A stretch of DNA of 64,000 nucleotides from Cedecea neteri (GTDB taxonomy: Bacteria; Pseudomonadota; Gammaproteobacteria; Enterobacterales; Enterobacteriaceae), in NCBI RefSeq assembly GCF_000757825.1, contig NZ_CP009451.1, positions 2,542,001 through 2,606,000 of the forward strand, in the 5' to 3' direction. Made by a program: the position numbers and the translations under genes. Under the pieces are notes generated by a model. The model had not been told where the DNA came from and made no database searches. It worked only from the letters and a program-made list of their open reading frames with translations. Of this stretch, positions 52,363 to 62,877 are shown piece by piece. Each line of letters begins with the position of its first letter. Within the stretch, counting starts at the first letter, position 1.

Positions 52363-54483
52363 TTGTATCTGTTTGAAAGCCTGAATCAGCTGATTCAAAG
52401 TTATCTGCCAGAGGAGCAAATTAAGCGCCTCCGGCAGGCATACCTTGTCGCACGTGATGCTCACGAGGGACAAACTCGTTCAAGCGGTGAACCCTACATC
52501 ACCCATCCAGTCGCCGTTGCCTGTATCCTGGCCGAGATGAAACTCGACCATGAAACGCTCATGGCAGCGCTTCTGCATGACGTGATTGAAGACACCCCGG
52601 CCACCTACCAGGATATGGAACAGCTGTTTGGCAAAAGCGTTGCCGAACTGGTGGAAGGGGTTTCTAAGCTAGACAAACTGAAGTTCCGCGATAAGAAAGA
52701 GGCTCAGGCCGAAAACTTCCGCAAAATGATCATGGCGATGGTGCAGGATATCCGCGTCATTTTGATCAAGCTTGCTGACCGTACCCACAACATGCGTACG
52801 CTCGGGTCACTGCGCCCGGATAAGCGTCGACGCATTGCCCGTGAAACCCTCGAAATCTACAGCCCACTCGCTCACCGCCTCGGTATTCATCACCTGAAAA
52901 CCGAACTGGAAGAGCTCGGCTTTGAAGCGCTTTACCCAAACCGCTACCGCGTCATAAAAGAAGTGGTAAAAGCGGCGCGCGGTAACCGCAAAGAGATGAT
53001 TCAAAAGATCCTCTCGGAAATCGACGGGCGTTTACAGGAAGCAGGCATCCCCTGCCGCGTAAGCGGTCGCGAGAAGCACCTTTACTCCATTTACTGCAAG
53101 ATGACGCTCAAAGAACAGCGTTTCCATTCGATCATGGATATCTACGCGTTTCGCGTCATTGTCCACGATATGGACACCTGCTATCGAGTCCTCGGGCAAA
53201 TGCACAGCCTCTACAAGCCTCGTCCGGGCCGGGTTAAAGACTACATCGCCATTCCGAAAGCGAACGGCTATCAGTCTCTGCACACCTCAATGATTGGGCC
53301 GCACGGCGTCCCGGTTGAAGTGCAAATCCGTACCGAAGACATGGATCAGATGGCGGAAATGGGGGTCGCTGCGCACTGGGCTTATAAAGAACAGGGCGAA
53401 AGCAGCACTACCGCACAAATTCGCGCTCAGCGCTGGATGCAGAGCCTGCTGGAGCTGCAGCAAAGCGCCGGTAGTTCGTTTGAATTTATCGAGAGCGTAA
53501 AATCCGATCTGTTCCCGGATGAGATTTACGTTTTCACCCCGGAAGGCCGCATTGTAGAGCTGCCCGCTGGCGCGACGCCGGTGGACTTTGCCTACGCCGT
53601 GCATACCGATATCGGCCACGCTTGCGTCGGCGCTCGCGTCGACCGCCAGCCGTACCCGCTTTCACAGTCTTTGACCAGCGGGCAAACTATCGAAATCATC
53701 ACTGCGCCTGGCGCGCGGCCAAACGCCGCATGGCTCAATTTTGTCGTCAGCTCGAAAGCTCGCGCCAAAATTCGCCAGATGCTGAAAAACCTTAAGCGTG
53801 ATGACTCCGTAAGCCTGGGTCGCCGTCTGCTCAACCATGCGCTGGGCGGTAGCCGTAAACTGGCAGAAATTCCGGCGGAAAATCTCCAGCGTGAGCTGGA
53901 CCGCATGAAGCTTGCGTCTCTTGACGATCTACTGGCTGAAATTGGCCTCGGTAACGCGATGAGCGTGGTGGTGGCGAAAAACCTGCAGGGTGAATCGTCG
54001 ATTACCGCTCAACCCGGTACTACGGCATCGACAGGCCACAGCAATTTACCGATCAAAGGCGCCGACGGCGTATTGATCACCTTCGCTAAGTGTTGCCGCC
54101 CAATTCCAGGCGATCCTATCGTCGCTCACGTCAGCCCGGGCAAAGGGCTGGTTATCCACCATGAATCCTGTCGAAATATTCGTGGCTACCAGAAAGAGCC
54201 TGAGAAGTTTATGGCCGTGGAGTGGGATAAAGAGACCGAGCAGGAGTTCATCACCGAGATCAAGGTGGACATGTTTAACCACCAGGGCGCTTTGGCGAAT
54301 CTCACCGCGGCAATCAATACCGCTGGCTCTAATATTCAAAGCCTGAATACCGAAGAGAAAGACGGCCGAGTGTACAGCGCCTTTATTCGTCTGACAGCCC
54401 GGGATCGCGTCCATCTGGCTAACATCATGCGCAAAATTCGCGTGATGCCGGATGTGATTAAAGTTACCCGCAACAGAAATTAG
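52363..54483 (+). CDS. spoT: Bifunctional (p)ppGpp synthetase/hydrolase SpoT
   Basis: Controls the alarmone level during starvation. 706 residues: HD hydrolase domain with LHDVIEDTP (His72, Asp73), RelA-like synthetase domain (SGREKHLYSIYCKM, PRPGRVKDYIAIPKANGYQS), TGS domain (DEIYVFTPEGRIVELPAGAT), zinc-finger-like CCRPIPGDP and C-terminal ACT domain. The start is TTG, as in E. coli. Near residue 550 a short Ala/Thr-rich linker (TAQPGTTASTGHSN) differs from E. coli; otherwise near-identical. trmH begins four bases after the stop. Confidence 0.98.
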   Translation: MYLFESLNQLIQSYLPEEQIKRLRQAYLVARDAHEGQTRSSGEPYITHPVAVACILAEMKLDHETLMAALLHDVIEDTPATYQDMEQLFGKSVAELVEGVSKLDKLKFRDKKEAQAENFRKMIMAMVQDIRVILIKLADRTHNMRTLGSLRPDKRRRIARETLEIYSPLAHRLGIHHLKTELEELGFEALYPNRYRVIKEVVKAARGNRKEMIQKILSEIDGRLQEAGIPCRVSGREKHLYSIYCKMTLKEQRFHSIMDIYAFRVIVHDMDTCYRVLGQMHSLYKPRPGRVKDYIAIPKANGYQSLHTSMIGPHGVPVEVQIRTEDMDQMAEMGVAAHWAYKEQGESSTTAQIRAQRWMQSLLELQQSAGSSFEFIESVKSDLFPDEIYVFTPEGRIVELPAGATPVDFAYAVHTDIGHACVGARVDRQPYPLSQSLTSGQTIEIITAPGARPNAAWLNFVVSSKARAKIRQMLKNLKRDDSVSLGRRLLNHALGGSRKLAEIPAENLQRELDRMKLASLDDLLAEIGLGNAMSVVVAKNLQGESSITAQPGTTASTGHSNLPIKGADGVLITFAKCCRPIPGDPIVAHVSPGKGLVIHHESCRNIRGYQKEPEKFMAVEWDKETEQEFITEIKVDMFNHQGALANLTAAINTAGSNIQSLNTEEKDGRVYSAFIRLTARDRVHLANIMRKIRVMPDVIKVTRNRN

Positions 54484-54487
54484 TGTT

Positions 54488-55177
54488 ATGAATCCTCAAC
54501 GTTATGCGCGTATTTGCGAGATGCTCGCCAGACGCCAGCCGGACCTGACCGTGTGTATGGAGCAGGTGCATAAGCCCCATAACGTCTCCGCCATCATCCG
54601 TACCGCCGATGCCGTAGGCGTGCATGAAGTGCACGCCGTTTGGCCCGGAAACCGTATGCGCACCATGGCGTCTGCCGCTGCAGGAAGCAACTCCTGGGTT
54701 GAAGTCAAAACGCACAAGACTATCGGCGAGGCCGTTACTCAGCTAAAAAGCAGCGGAATGCAGATTCTGGCCACTCATCTTTCCGATAAAGCCGTCGATT
54801 TCCGTGAGATAGACTATACCCGCCCAACCTGCATTCTGATGGGGCAGGAAAAAACCGGCATTACCGAAGAGGCGCTAGCGCTTGCTGACCAGGACATCAT
54901 CATCCCGATGATTGGCATGGTGCAGTCGCTGAACGTCTCCGTTGCCTCCGCGCTGATTCTGTATGAAGCTCAGCGCCAGCGTCAAAATGCAGGCATGTAT
55001 CGCCGCGAAAACAGTACGTTACCGGAATCAGAGCAGCAGAGATTGCTGTTTGAAGGCGGTTACCCTGTGCTGGCGAACGTCTCCCGCCGTAAAGGCTTAC
55101 CGTACCCACATGTGAATCAGCAGGGTGAGATAGAAGCTGATGCCGCATGGTGGGCAACGATGCAGTCAGCGAAGTAA
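54488..55177 (+). CDS. trmH: tRNA (guanosine-18-2'-O)-methyltransferase TrmH
   Basis: SPOUT enzyme methylating G18 of the D-loop. 229 residues as E. coli; VHKPHNVSAIIRTADAVG with the catalytic Arg, the knot motifs LMGQEKTGI, IPMIGMVQSLNVSVASALIL, and a C-terminal extension typical of TrmH. Lies in the spoT-trmH-recG run with gaps of four and three bases. Confidence 0.96.
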   Translation: MNPQRYARICEMLARRQPDLTVCMEQVHKPHNVSAIIRTADAVGVHEVHAVWPGNRMRTMASAAAGSNSWVEVKTHKTIGEAVTQLKSSGMQILATHLSDKAVDFREIDYTRPTCILMGQEKTGITEEALALADQDIIIPMIGMVQSLNVSVASALILYEAQRQRQNAGMYRRENSTLPESEQQRLLFEGGYPVLANVSRRKGLPYPHVNQQGEIEADAAWWATMQSAK

Positions 55178-55180
55178 GCC

Positions 55181-57262
55181 ATGAAAGGCCGCCTGCTGGA
55201 TGCCATACCGCTAAGCACGCTTGCCGGAGTGGGTGCCAGCCAGAGCGGCAAGCTGGCCAAAATTGGCCTGCACACGATTCAGGATTTACTGCTGCACCTG
55301 CCGCTTCGCTACGAAGACCGCACCCATCTCTACCCCATTAACGATCTCCAACCCGGCCTTTACGCCACGGTGGAAGGTGAAGTGCTGAACTGCAATATCT
55401 CCTTCGGCGGCCGCCGAATGATGACCTGCCAGATTAGCGACGGCACCGGCATTCTTACCCTGCGCTTCTTTAATTTCAACGCGGCGATGAAGAACAGCCT
55501 TTCCACCGGAAAGCGCGTGCTCGCTTACGGTGAAGCCAAACGCGGTAAATACGGTGCCGAGATGTTCCATCCTGAATACCGCATTCAGGGGGATCTCAGC
55601 ACGCCGGATCTGCAGGAAACGCTCACGCCGGTTTACCCGACAACTGAAGGCATCCGCCAGGCCACACTGCGTAAGTTGACCGATCAGGCGCTTGAGCTGC
55701 TGGATACCTGCGCAATTACCGAGCTTCTGCCCGCCGAGCTGAGCCAGGGCATGATGAGCCTGCCGGAAGCGTTACGCACCCTGCACCGCCCGCCGCCGGA
55801 CATGAAACTGGCCGATCTCGAAACCGGTAAGCATCCTGCGCAGCAGCGGCTGATCCTCGAAGAACTGCTTGCCCATAACCTGAGCATGCTGGCACTACGC
55901 GCCGGGGCACAGCGTTACCATGCGCTGCCGCTGGGCAATCACGACGAGCTAAAAAACCAACTGCTTGCTGCCCTGCCCTTTAAACCTACCGGGGCACAGG
56001 CGCGAGTCGTGGCAGAAATAGAACGCGATATGGCGCTGGACGTCCCCATGATGCGCCTGGTACAGGGCGATGTGGGTTCCGGTAAAACGCTGGTTGCCGC
56101 ACTTGCCGCGCTGAGAGCTATTGCTCATGGGAAGCAGGTTGGCCTGATGGCACCTACCGAGCTGCTGGCAGAACAGCACGCCAATAACTTCCGTCTGTGG
56201 TTTGAACCATTAGGCATCGAAGTGGGCTGGCTTGCCGGAAAGCAGAAAGGGAAGGCCAGAATTGCGCAACAGGAAGCCATCGCCAGCGGTCAGGTTTCAA
56301 TGGTGGTCGGCACTCACGCTATTTTCCAGGAACAGGTACAGTTTGCCGGACTGGCGCTGGTTATCATTGATGAACAGCACCGTTTTGGCGTTCATCAGCG
56401 CCTGGCGCTGTGGGAAAAAGGCCAGATTCAGGGCTTTCACCCTCATCAGTTGATCATGACCGCGACCCCTATTCCGCGCACGCTGGCGATGACCGCCTAT
56501 GCCGACCTTGATACTTCCGTTATTGACGAGCTGCCGCCGGGACGAACGCCGGTCACCACCGTTGCGATAGCCGATACCCGACGGGGCGAGATAATCGAGC
56601 GCGTACGCAGCGCCTGCCGCGACGAGAAACGCCAGGCTTACTGGGTTTGCACGCTGATTGAAGAGTCTGAACTGCTGGAAGCCCAGGCGGCAGAAGTCAC
56701 CTGGGAAGAGCTCAAAACCGCGCTGCCGGAGCTTAATATTGGCCTGGTGCACGGGCGTATGAAGCCGCAGGAAAAACAGGCGGTGATGCAGGCCTTTAAG
56801 CTAGGTGAACTGCATCTTCTGGTCGCCACCACGGTGATTGAAGTCGGCGTGGATGTGCCCAACGCCAGCCTGATGATTATTGAAAACCCCGAACGTTTAG
56901 GGCTTGCGCAACTCCACCAGCTGCGCGGCCGCGTAGGCCGTGGCGCGGTGGCCTCTCATTGCGTGTTGCTGTATAAATCCCCGCTATCCAAAACGGCGCA
57001 GCTTCGCCTGCAGGTGCTGAGAGACAGCAACGATGGCTTTGTGATTGCGCAAAAAGACCTGGAGATTCGAGGGCCTGGCGAGCTGCTTGGAACTCGCCAG
57101 ACGGGTAACGCAGAATTCAAAGTGGCCGACCTGCTGCGGGACCAGGGGATGATCCCGCAGGTTCAGCGCCTGGCGCGCCATATTCACGAACGCTATCCCG
57201 AACAGGCTAAGGCGCTGATTGAACGCTGGATGCCGGAAACCGAACGCTACTCCAACGCTTAA
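55181..57262 (+). CDS. recG: ATP-dependent DNA helicase RecG
   Basis: Branch-migration helicase acting on stalled forks and Holliday junctions. 693 residues: N-terminal wedge domain with OB fold, Walker A QGDVGSGKTLVAA, DEQH box VIIDEQHRFG, motif III MTATPIPRTLA, and VI QLRGRVGRG. The C-terminal 'TRG' part (PGELLGTRQTGNAEFKVADL) is intact. Last gene of gmk-rpoZ-spoT-trmH-recG; its stop overlaps convergent gltS by four bases. Confidence 0.97.
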   Translation: MKGRLLDAIPLSTLAGVGASQSGKLAKIGLHTIQDLLLHLPLRYEDRTHLYPINDLQPGLYATVEGEVLNCNISFGGRRMMTCQISDGTGILTLRFFNFNAAMKNSLSTGKRVLAYGEAKRGKYGAEMFHPEYRIQGDLSTPDLQETLTPVYPTTEGIRQATLRKLTDQALELLDTCAITELLPAELSQGMMSLPEALRTLHRPPPDMKLADLETGKHPAQQRLILEELLAHNLSMLALRAGAQRYHALPLGNHDELKNQLLAALPFKPTGAQARVVAEIERDMALDVPMMRLVQGDVGSGKTLVAALAALRAIAHGKQVGLMAPTELLAEQHANNFRLWFEPLGIEVGWLAGKQKGKARIAQQEAIASGQVSMVVGTHAIFQEQVQFAGLALVIIDEQHRFGVHQRLALWEKGQIQGFHPHQLIMTATPIPRTLAMTAYADLDTSVIDELPPGRTPVTTVAIADTRRGEIIERVRSACRDEKRQAYWVCTLIEESELLEAQAAEVTWEELKTALPELNIGLVHGRMKPQEKQAVMQAFKLGELHLLVATTVIEVGVDVPNASLMIIENPERLGLAQLHQLRGRVGRGAVASHCVLLYKSPLSKTAQLRLQVLRDSNDGFVIAQKDLEIRGPGELLGTRQTGNAEFKVADLLRDQGMIPQVQRLARHIHERYPEQAKALIERWMPETERYSNA

Positions 57263-58461
57263 GCAAACAGCGGCAGCATCAGGAACAGCTTGATCACCAC
57301 CGCATTCACGATGTCGATAAAGAACGCTCCCACCATCGGCACCACCAGAAACGCCATATGCGACGGGCCAAACCGCTCGGTAATTGCCTGCATGTTAGCA
57401 ATAGCCGTCGGCGTGGCGCCCATGCCAAAACCACAGTGACCGGCGGCCAGCACCGCCGCATCGTAGTTTTTGCCCATAAAACGCCAGGTCACAAAGATGG
57501 CATATAGCGCCATAAACAGCGTTTGAACGGCCAGAATAGCCAGCATAGGCAGCGCCAGAGAAGCCAGCTCCCAAAGTTTAAGGCTCATTAACGCCATCGC
57601 CAGGAACAGCGACAGGCAAACGTTGCCCAACACCGAAACCGCACGCTCGTAGACGCGGTAAAACCCCACCGCCGCCAGTAAATTACTGAGAATGACGCCG
57701 ACAAACAGCACGCAGACAAACGTCGGCAGCTCAAACAGCGTCCCCTGCAGCAATCCGGCAACGACGCGTCCGGCCGTCAGGCAAATGGCAATCAGGGCAA
57801 TAGTTTCAATCAGCACCAGGGACGTAATGACACGCCCTACGTCAGGCTTTTCAAACGCGCCGGGAATTTCATTATCATCCGGGGCGCCATTCGGCGTAGA
57901 AGAATGCCTCACCAGATAGCGAGCAACCGGGCCGCCAATTAACCCCCCCAGCACCAGGCCAAAGGTCGCACAGGCCATGGCAACCTCCGTCGCATTCTGG
58001 AAGCCATAGCGCTCGGTAAAGAGCTTGCCCCAGGCCGCACCGGTACCGTGCCCGCCGGATAAGGTTATCGAGCCTGCCAGCAGCCCCATCAGCGGATCGA
58101 GCCCCAGCATGCTGGCCATACCGATGCCAATAGCGTTCTGCATCACCAGCAGCCCAACGACGATAAGCAGGAAAATCCCCACCACCTTCCCGCCCTTGCG
58201 CAAGCTGGCGATATTGGCGTTCAGGCCGATAGTGGCAAAGAAAGCGAGCATCAAAGGATCTTTGAGGCTCATATCAAACTCAATTTCCCAACCCATGCTT
58301 TTTTTCAGGACCAGCAGCGCAACGGCGACCAGCAGCCCACCAGCGACGGGTTCAGGAATGGTGTACTTCTTGAGAAAAGGGACGGAGTGGACCATTTTAC
58401 GCCCCAGAAGCAGGACTAACGTAGCGGCCACCAGAGTAGAAAGGGTATCAAGATGAAACAT
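57259..58461 (-). CDS. gltS: Sodium/glutamate symporter GltS
   Basis: Na+-driven glutamate importer of the inner membrane. 400 residues, about 10 hydrophobic segments in two inverted halves, each with a glycine-rich re-entrant loop: LSGGHGTGAAWG and AGHCGFGMGATPTAIANM. E. coli GltS has 401 residues. Divergent from xanP; the 228-bp gap (58462-58689) holds both promoters. Confidence 0.96.
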   Translation of the reverse strand: MFHLDTLSTLVAATLVLLLGRKMVHSVPFLKKYTIPEPVAGGLLVAVALLVLKKSMGWEIEFDMSLKDPLMLAFFATIGLNANIASLRKGGKVVGIFLLIVVGLLVMQNAIGIGMASMLGLDPLMGLLAGSITLSGGHGTGAAWGKLFTERYGFQNATEVAMACATFGLVLGGLIGGPVARYLVRHSSTPNGAPDDNEIPGAFEKPDVGRVITSLVLIETIALIAICLTAGRVVAGLLQGTLFELPTFVCVLFVGVILSNLLAAVGFYRVYERAVSVLGNVCLSLFLAMALMSLKLWELASLALPMLAILAVQTLFMALYAIFVTWRFMGKNYDAAVLAAGHCGFGMGATPTAIANMQAITERFGPSHMAFLVVPMVGAFFIDIVNAVVIKLFLMLPLFA

Positions 58462-58689
58462 TGCAGTGCTCCTTTATTGCGCATCCATTAGTCGCGCGCT
58501 TAATTATCCTTTGCTGTTTTTCCGTCATTCATGAAATCAGCCGGCACATTTTAACCAAAAAACGCGTATCAGTTATAAATAATGACTGATTTATGACATT
58601 TCACTCTTACCCTCACATGCTGGCAATCGTTTGCTTTTACCGTTCAGTCCGTTAAAATCAGCGCTTTTCCAGCCACGAGATAACGCCTG

Positions 58690-60081
58690 ATGTCCGTCAA
58701 TGCCGTAGAGTCAGAAAATGCGCAACCGGTTGCGCAGACTCAACCGAGCGAACTAATCTATCGCCTTGAAGATCGCCCGCCGCTTCCACAAACGCTTTTC
58801 GCCGCCTGTCAGCACCTGCTGGCTATGTTTGTGGCGGTGATTACCCCGGCATTGTTAATTTGCCAGGCGTTGGGGTTACCGGCATCAGACACTCAGCACA
58901 TTATCAGCATGTCTTTGTTTGCCTCTGGCGTGGCTTCGATTATTCAAATCAAAGCCTGGGGGCCGGTAGGTTCAGGCCTGTTGTCGATTCAGGGCACCAG
59001 CTTTAACTTTGTTTCACCGCTGATTATGGGCGGTATGGCGCTAAAAAACGGCGGCGCGGACGTGCCGACGATGATGGCCGCGCTGTTCGGTACCCTGATG
59101 CTTGCCAGCTGCACGGAAATGCTGATTTCTCGCGTCCTGCACCTGGCCCGCCGCATTATTACGCCGCTGGTTTCCGGCGTGGTGGTGATGATTATCGGCC
59201 TGTCGCTGATTCAGGTTGGGCTAACTTCTATCGGCGGCGGCTACGGCGCAATGGCTGACCATACCTTTGGCGCGCCGAAAAACCTGCTGCTGGCGGGCGC
59301 GGTTCTGCTGGTTATTATCCTGCTAAACCGCCAGCGTAACCCTTACCTGCGCGTAGCCTCGCTGGTTATTGCAATGGCCGTGGGCTATCTGCTGGCCTGG
59401 GCGCTGGACATGCTGCCTGCCACAACTCAGCCAGCTAACACCGACCTTATAATGGTACCAATGCCGCTGTATTACGGCCTTGGCATCGACTGGAGCCTGC
59501 TTATCCCGCTGATGCTGGTCTTTATGGTGACCTCGCTGGAAACCATCGGCGATATCACCGCCACCTCTGACGTATCAGAGCAGCCGGTTTCTGGCCCACT
59601 TTACATGAAGCGTCTGAAGGGTGGCGTGCTGGCAAACGGCCTCAACTCCTGCGTTTCTGCCGTGTTCAATACCTTCCCTAACTCCTGCTTTGGTCAGAAC
59701 AATGGCGTCATTCAGCTGACCGGCGTTGCCAGCCGCTATGTCGGTTTTGTTGTCGCGCTGATGCTGATCGTGCTTGGCTTATTCCCGGCGGTCAGTGGCT
59801 TCGTGCAGCACATTCCTGAGCCGGTTCTCGGCGGCGCAACGATTGTGATGTTCGGCACCATTGCGGCCTCCGGCGTACGTATTGTTTCCCGCGAACCGCT
59901 AAACCGCCGCGCGATTATGATTATCGCCCTGTCGCTCGCCGTGGGTCTGGGCGTCTCCCAGCAGCCGCTGATTTTGCAGTTTGCACCAGACTGGCTGAAA
60001 ACCCTGCTTTCCTCAGGCATTGCCGCTGGCGGGATCACAGCCATTATTTTGAACCTGGTTTTCCCTCCGGAAAAAGCGTAA
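58690..60081 (+). CDS. xanP: Xanthine:H+ symporter XanP
   Basis: NCS2 (NAT) family purine importer. 463 residues, about 14 helices; family signature [17 protein letters not shown] and the substrate-side His/Gln of [18 protein letters not shown] and [11 protein letters not shown]. Same length as E. coli XanP, so xanthine is the likely substrate, inferred from orthology. Confidence 0.95.
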   Translation: MSVNAVESENAQPVAQTQPSELIYRLEDRPPLPQTLFAACQHLLAMFVAVITPALLICQALGLPASDTQHIISMSLFASGVASIIQIKAWGPVGSGLLSIQGTSFNFVSPLIMGGMALKNGGADVPTMMAALFGTLMLASCTEMLISRVLHLARRIITPLVSGVVVMIIGLSLIQVGLTSIGGGYGAMADHTFGAPKNLLLAGAVLLVIILLNRQRNPYLRVASLVIAMAVGYLLAWALDMLPATTQPANTDLIMVPMPLYYGLGIDWSLLIPLMLVFMVTSLETIGDITATSDVSEQPVSGPLYMKRLKGGVLANGLNSCVSAVFNTFPNSCFGQNNGVIQLTGVASRYVGFVVALMLIVLGLFPAVSGFVQHIPEPVLGGATIVMFGTIAASGVRIVSREPLNRRAIMIIALSLAVGLGVSQQPLILQFAPDWLKTLLSSGIAAGGITAIILNLVFPPEKA

Positions 60082-60090
60082 CTCCCTCAC

Positions 60091-60116
60091 GCGCCGGCGG
60101 CTGTTTTTGCCGGCGC
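60091..60116 (+). terminator. Hairpin after xanP
   Basis: Stem GCGCCGGC/GCCGGCGC with a 10-base loop holding TTTTT; followed by GAAACCTCCTTT, not a T-run. A weak or Rho-assisted terminator, or an mRNA end stabiliser. Confidence 0.5.
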
Positions 60117-60202
60117 GAAACCTCCTTTGACAATCCCTTCCTTGAGCTATAGCGGTAAATGGGGCATAACACCCTTAGCGAAACTCAATGGAGCGGAAGG
60201 CA

Positions 60203-61885
60203 ATGAAATTCCTCGGAAAGCTGGTTCTTATCCTGTTGGGCCTTGTCATACTGGCGCTGATTGCCTTTTACATCCTGCTGCAAACCCGCTGGGGCGCTGG
60301 CCAAATCAGCAGCTGGGTGAATGAAAAAACCAACTACCATCTCTCTTTCAATGAGATGGAACACGACTGGTCTTCGCCCACTCACCTGATGTTTCATAAC
60401 GTTACTTTTGGCCGCAGCGGCCAGCCCGCAACGCTGGTAGCAAAGAACGTGGATATTGGCCTGAGTACGCGACAGTTTTCTCAGCCACTCTATGTCGACA
60501 CTATTTTGCTCCAGCAGGGAACGCTGAATCTCAGTTCGAACGCCGTTCCGCTCCCGCTTGAGGCAGATAAACTGCAGCTGCAGGATATGGCCATTAACAG
60601 CCCGGATAGCGAGTGGAACCTCAGCGCTCAGCGCGTTGAGGGCGGCGTTTCACCCTGGAGGCCTCAGGCCGGGAAAGTACTGGGCAATAAAGCCACTATA
60701 GCCTTCAGCGCGGGCTCACTGACGCTTAATGGCGTCAACGCCAGCAACGTCTTGCTGCAGGGAAACCTGGATAATGAACAAGTCACGCTGACCACTCTCG
60801 GTGCGGACGTTGCACGTGGCTCGCTGACCGGCAACGCCCACCGCAATGCCGACGGCTCGTGGGAGGTTGGCAGCCTACGCCTGAACGATATTCGCCTGCA
60901 AACGGCAAAATCGCTCAGCGATTTTCTAGCGCCGGTGACGTCGATTCCCTCGTTAACCATCGATCGCCTTGAGATAACCGATGCGCGGCTGGAAGGGAAA
61001 GAGTGGGCGGTGAGCGACCTGGCCCTTAGCCTGCGTAATCTGACGTTGGCTAACGGAGGCTGGCAAAGCGATGACGGCCAGCTGTCGATGAACGCCAGCG
61101 AGTTCATCAACGGCTCGCTGCATTTGCAGGATCCGATCGTAAACGTCGATTTTGCTCCAGCTGCGGCCACGCTCCGCCAGTTCAGCTCCCGCTGGGAAGG
61201 CGGTTTAGTCCGCGCTTCCGGGCAATGGTTGCGCGAGGGTAATCAGGCGGTGATGGATGAAGTCGTCGTGGGCGGGCTCGAATATACGCTGCCATCCAAC
61301 TGGAAGGCCCTGTGGATGGAGACGCTTCCGGACTGGCTGAATAGCATCACGGTGAAAAAGTTTTCGGCTAATCGCAATCTGATTATCGATATCGACCCGG
61401 CATGGCCGTTCCAAATGACAGGCCTGGATGGTACAGCGACGAATATTCAGCTGGCGCGGGATCATCAATGGGGAATTTGGTCAGGCAATGCCTCGTTTAA
61501 TGCCGCCGCCGCCACCTTTAACCGGGTTGACGTGCGCCGCCCGTCGCTGTCGTTAACGGCAAATCAGAGCCAGGTGGCGATCACGGAGCTGAGCGCCTTC
61601 GCCGGGAAAGGATTACTGGAAGCAACGGCAACCGTGAGCCAAACGCCTCAACGGGCCGTCAGCGTTAGCCTGAAGGGCCAGAGCGTGCCGGTGAACGTGC
61701 TGCACGCCTGGGGCTGGCCTTCTCTTCCGCTCGAGGGCGACGGTAACCTGCAGCTTTCGGTTACCGGGCAGGTATCAGCCAATTCGGCTCTGAAACCGAC
61801 AGTAAACGGCAGCCTGCAGGCCACAGGCGCCAGCGGGCAACAGATCCAACAGACTATGCATAATGGAGAAGTTCCCGGCGCGTAA
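60203..61885 (+). CDS. yicH: AsmA-family inner-membrane protein YicH
   Basis: 560 residues: one N-terminal membrane anchor (about 7-25, LVLILLGLVILALIAFYILL) and a long periplasmic beta-rich AsmA/DUF3971-type body ending in the AsmA C-terminal domain (VRRPSLSLTANQSQVAITEL). AsmA-like proteins are linked to phospholipid traffic to the outer membrane; a specific role for YicH is not established. About nine residues shorter at the C-terminus than E. coli (569). The frame is open 15 bases upstream; MKFLGKL is the conserved start. Its 3' end is a rearrangement joint: fabY faces it 14 bp away. Confidence 0.92.
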   Translation: MKFLGKLVLILLGLVILALIAFYILLQTRWGAGQISSWVNEKTNYHLSFNEMEHDWSSPTHLMFHNVTFGRSGQPATLVAKNVDIGLSTRQFSQPLYVDTILLQQGTLNLSSNAVPLPLEADKLQLQDMAINSPDSEWNLSAQRVEGGVSPWRPQAGKVLGNKATIAFSAGSLTLNGVNASNVLLQGNLDNEQVTLTTLGADVARGSLTGNAHRNADGSWEVGSLRLNDIRLQTAKSLSDFLAPVTSIPSLTIDRLEITDARLEGKEWAVSDLALSLRNLTLANGGWQSDDGQLSMNASEFINGSLHLQDPIVNVDFAPAAATLRQFSSRWEGGLVRASGQWLREGNQAVMDEVVVGGLEYTLPSNWKALWMETLPDWLNSITVKKFSANRNLIIDIDPAWPFQMTGLDGTATNIQLARDHQWGIWSGNASFNAAAATFNRVDVRRPSLSLTANQSQVAITELSAFAGKGLLEATATVSQTPQRAVSVSLKGQSVPVNVLHAWGWPSLPLEGDGNLQLSVTGQVSANSALKPTVNGSLQATGASGQQIQQTMHNGEVPGA

Positions 61886-61899
61886 CCTGCGTCCAGGGA

Positions 61900-62841
61900 T
61901 CACTCCTCTTCGTTACCGCCCTCTTCCAGGGGGCCAAACGGCTTAGCGGGCAGCACGAGATAAACACCTTCAAATACGGCGCCGGGCGTTTCATTGCCGT
62001 AAAGCTCAACCTCAAGCGCAACGCGAGCTTTACGGCCACGGGCAAGCCTGTCCAGATCGCCGCTCAAAGATCCTAAATCGGCGGTTGCCCCCGGTTTCCC
62101 GGTGATCGGTTTGCTATAGCGGATATGGGCATCGGCCAGAATAATCGTGCCGCCCAGATGCCGCTCACGCAACATCAGCCAGATAAGTCCCCAGCCGGTT
62201 AACGTGGCCAGCGAGAACAGGCTCCCCGCGAAGAGCGTATGGTGCGGATTCTGGTTGCCCATTTCCGGCATCGTAGTAATGAATTTTTGCCCGGTATACT
62301 GCTGTATGCGCACGCCCATTTTCTCGCTAAGCGGAATATGTTCGTACCAGGCCTGCTGCAGCTGCCCACACCAGTCGCCCCGGTGAAGGATATCGTCAAG
62401 CGTGGCAACCGGCTTAATCATCAGGAAGTGGCGTACAGGCGTGGTTTGCGGGGTTGTGATTTCGCCCTGGTTAACAAAGCCCAGCTTGGAGAAAAACGCC
62501 ACGGCATCTTCACGTGCACTGCAGGTTACGCGCTTAACGCCCTCCTGCCGCGCTACGGACTCCAGAGCCATCGCTACCAGCGTACCTAAACCTTTATCCT
62601 GAACCGAAGGGTGTACCGCCATAAACCGAATCGCGGCTTCGTTATCGGCATTAATATAAAGGCGGCCTACGGCAACGGTATTACCCTCTTCATCCACCAC
62701 CATCTGATGATGCGCCATCGCATCCCATGCATCGCGCTCGGAGCCTTTAGGCTGGTGTAGCGGCTGGCGCAACATTTCCCAGCGGAACTGGTAATAACGG
62801 TCAAGTTCTTCTTCTGTTTGTGGCACACGAAGGTGATACAT
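61900..62841 (-). CDS. fabY: FabY (YiiD), acetyl-ACP synthase-like bifunctional protein
   Basis: Initiates fatty-acid synthesis by a route parallel to FabH. 313 residues: an N-terminal GNAT acetyltransferase domain (about 1-150; [18 protein letters not shown] is the acetyl-CoA loop) and a C-terminal hot-dog thioesterase-like domain (about 160-305; [19 protein letters not shown]). E. coli YiiD is annotated 16 residues longer at the N-terminus; I see no good start further up. Followed upstream by dtd in the E. coli order, but convergent with yicH here instead of the E. coli neighbour. Confidence 0.94.
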   Translation of the reverse strand: MYHLRVPQTEEELDRYYQFRWEMLRQPLHQPKGSERDAWDAMAHHQMVVDEEGNTVAVGRLYINADNEAAIRFMAVHPSVQDKGLGTLVAMALESVARQEGVKRVTCSAREDAVAFFSKLGFVNQGEITTPQTTPVRHFLMIKPVATLDDILHRGDWCGQLQQAWYEHIPLSEKMGVRIQQYTGQKFITTMPEMGNQNPHHTLFAGSLFSLATLTGWGLIWLMLRERHLGGTIILADAHIRYSKPITGKPGATADLGSLSGDLDRLARGRKARVALEVELYGNETPGAVFEGVYLVLPAKPFGPLEEGGNEEE

Positions 62842-62877
62842 ACGTTGCTCTCTCGTTGCGCGGGCCGGTGGCGAGGG

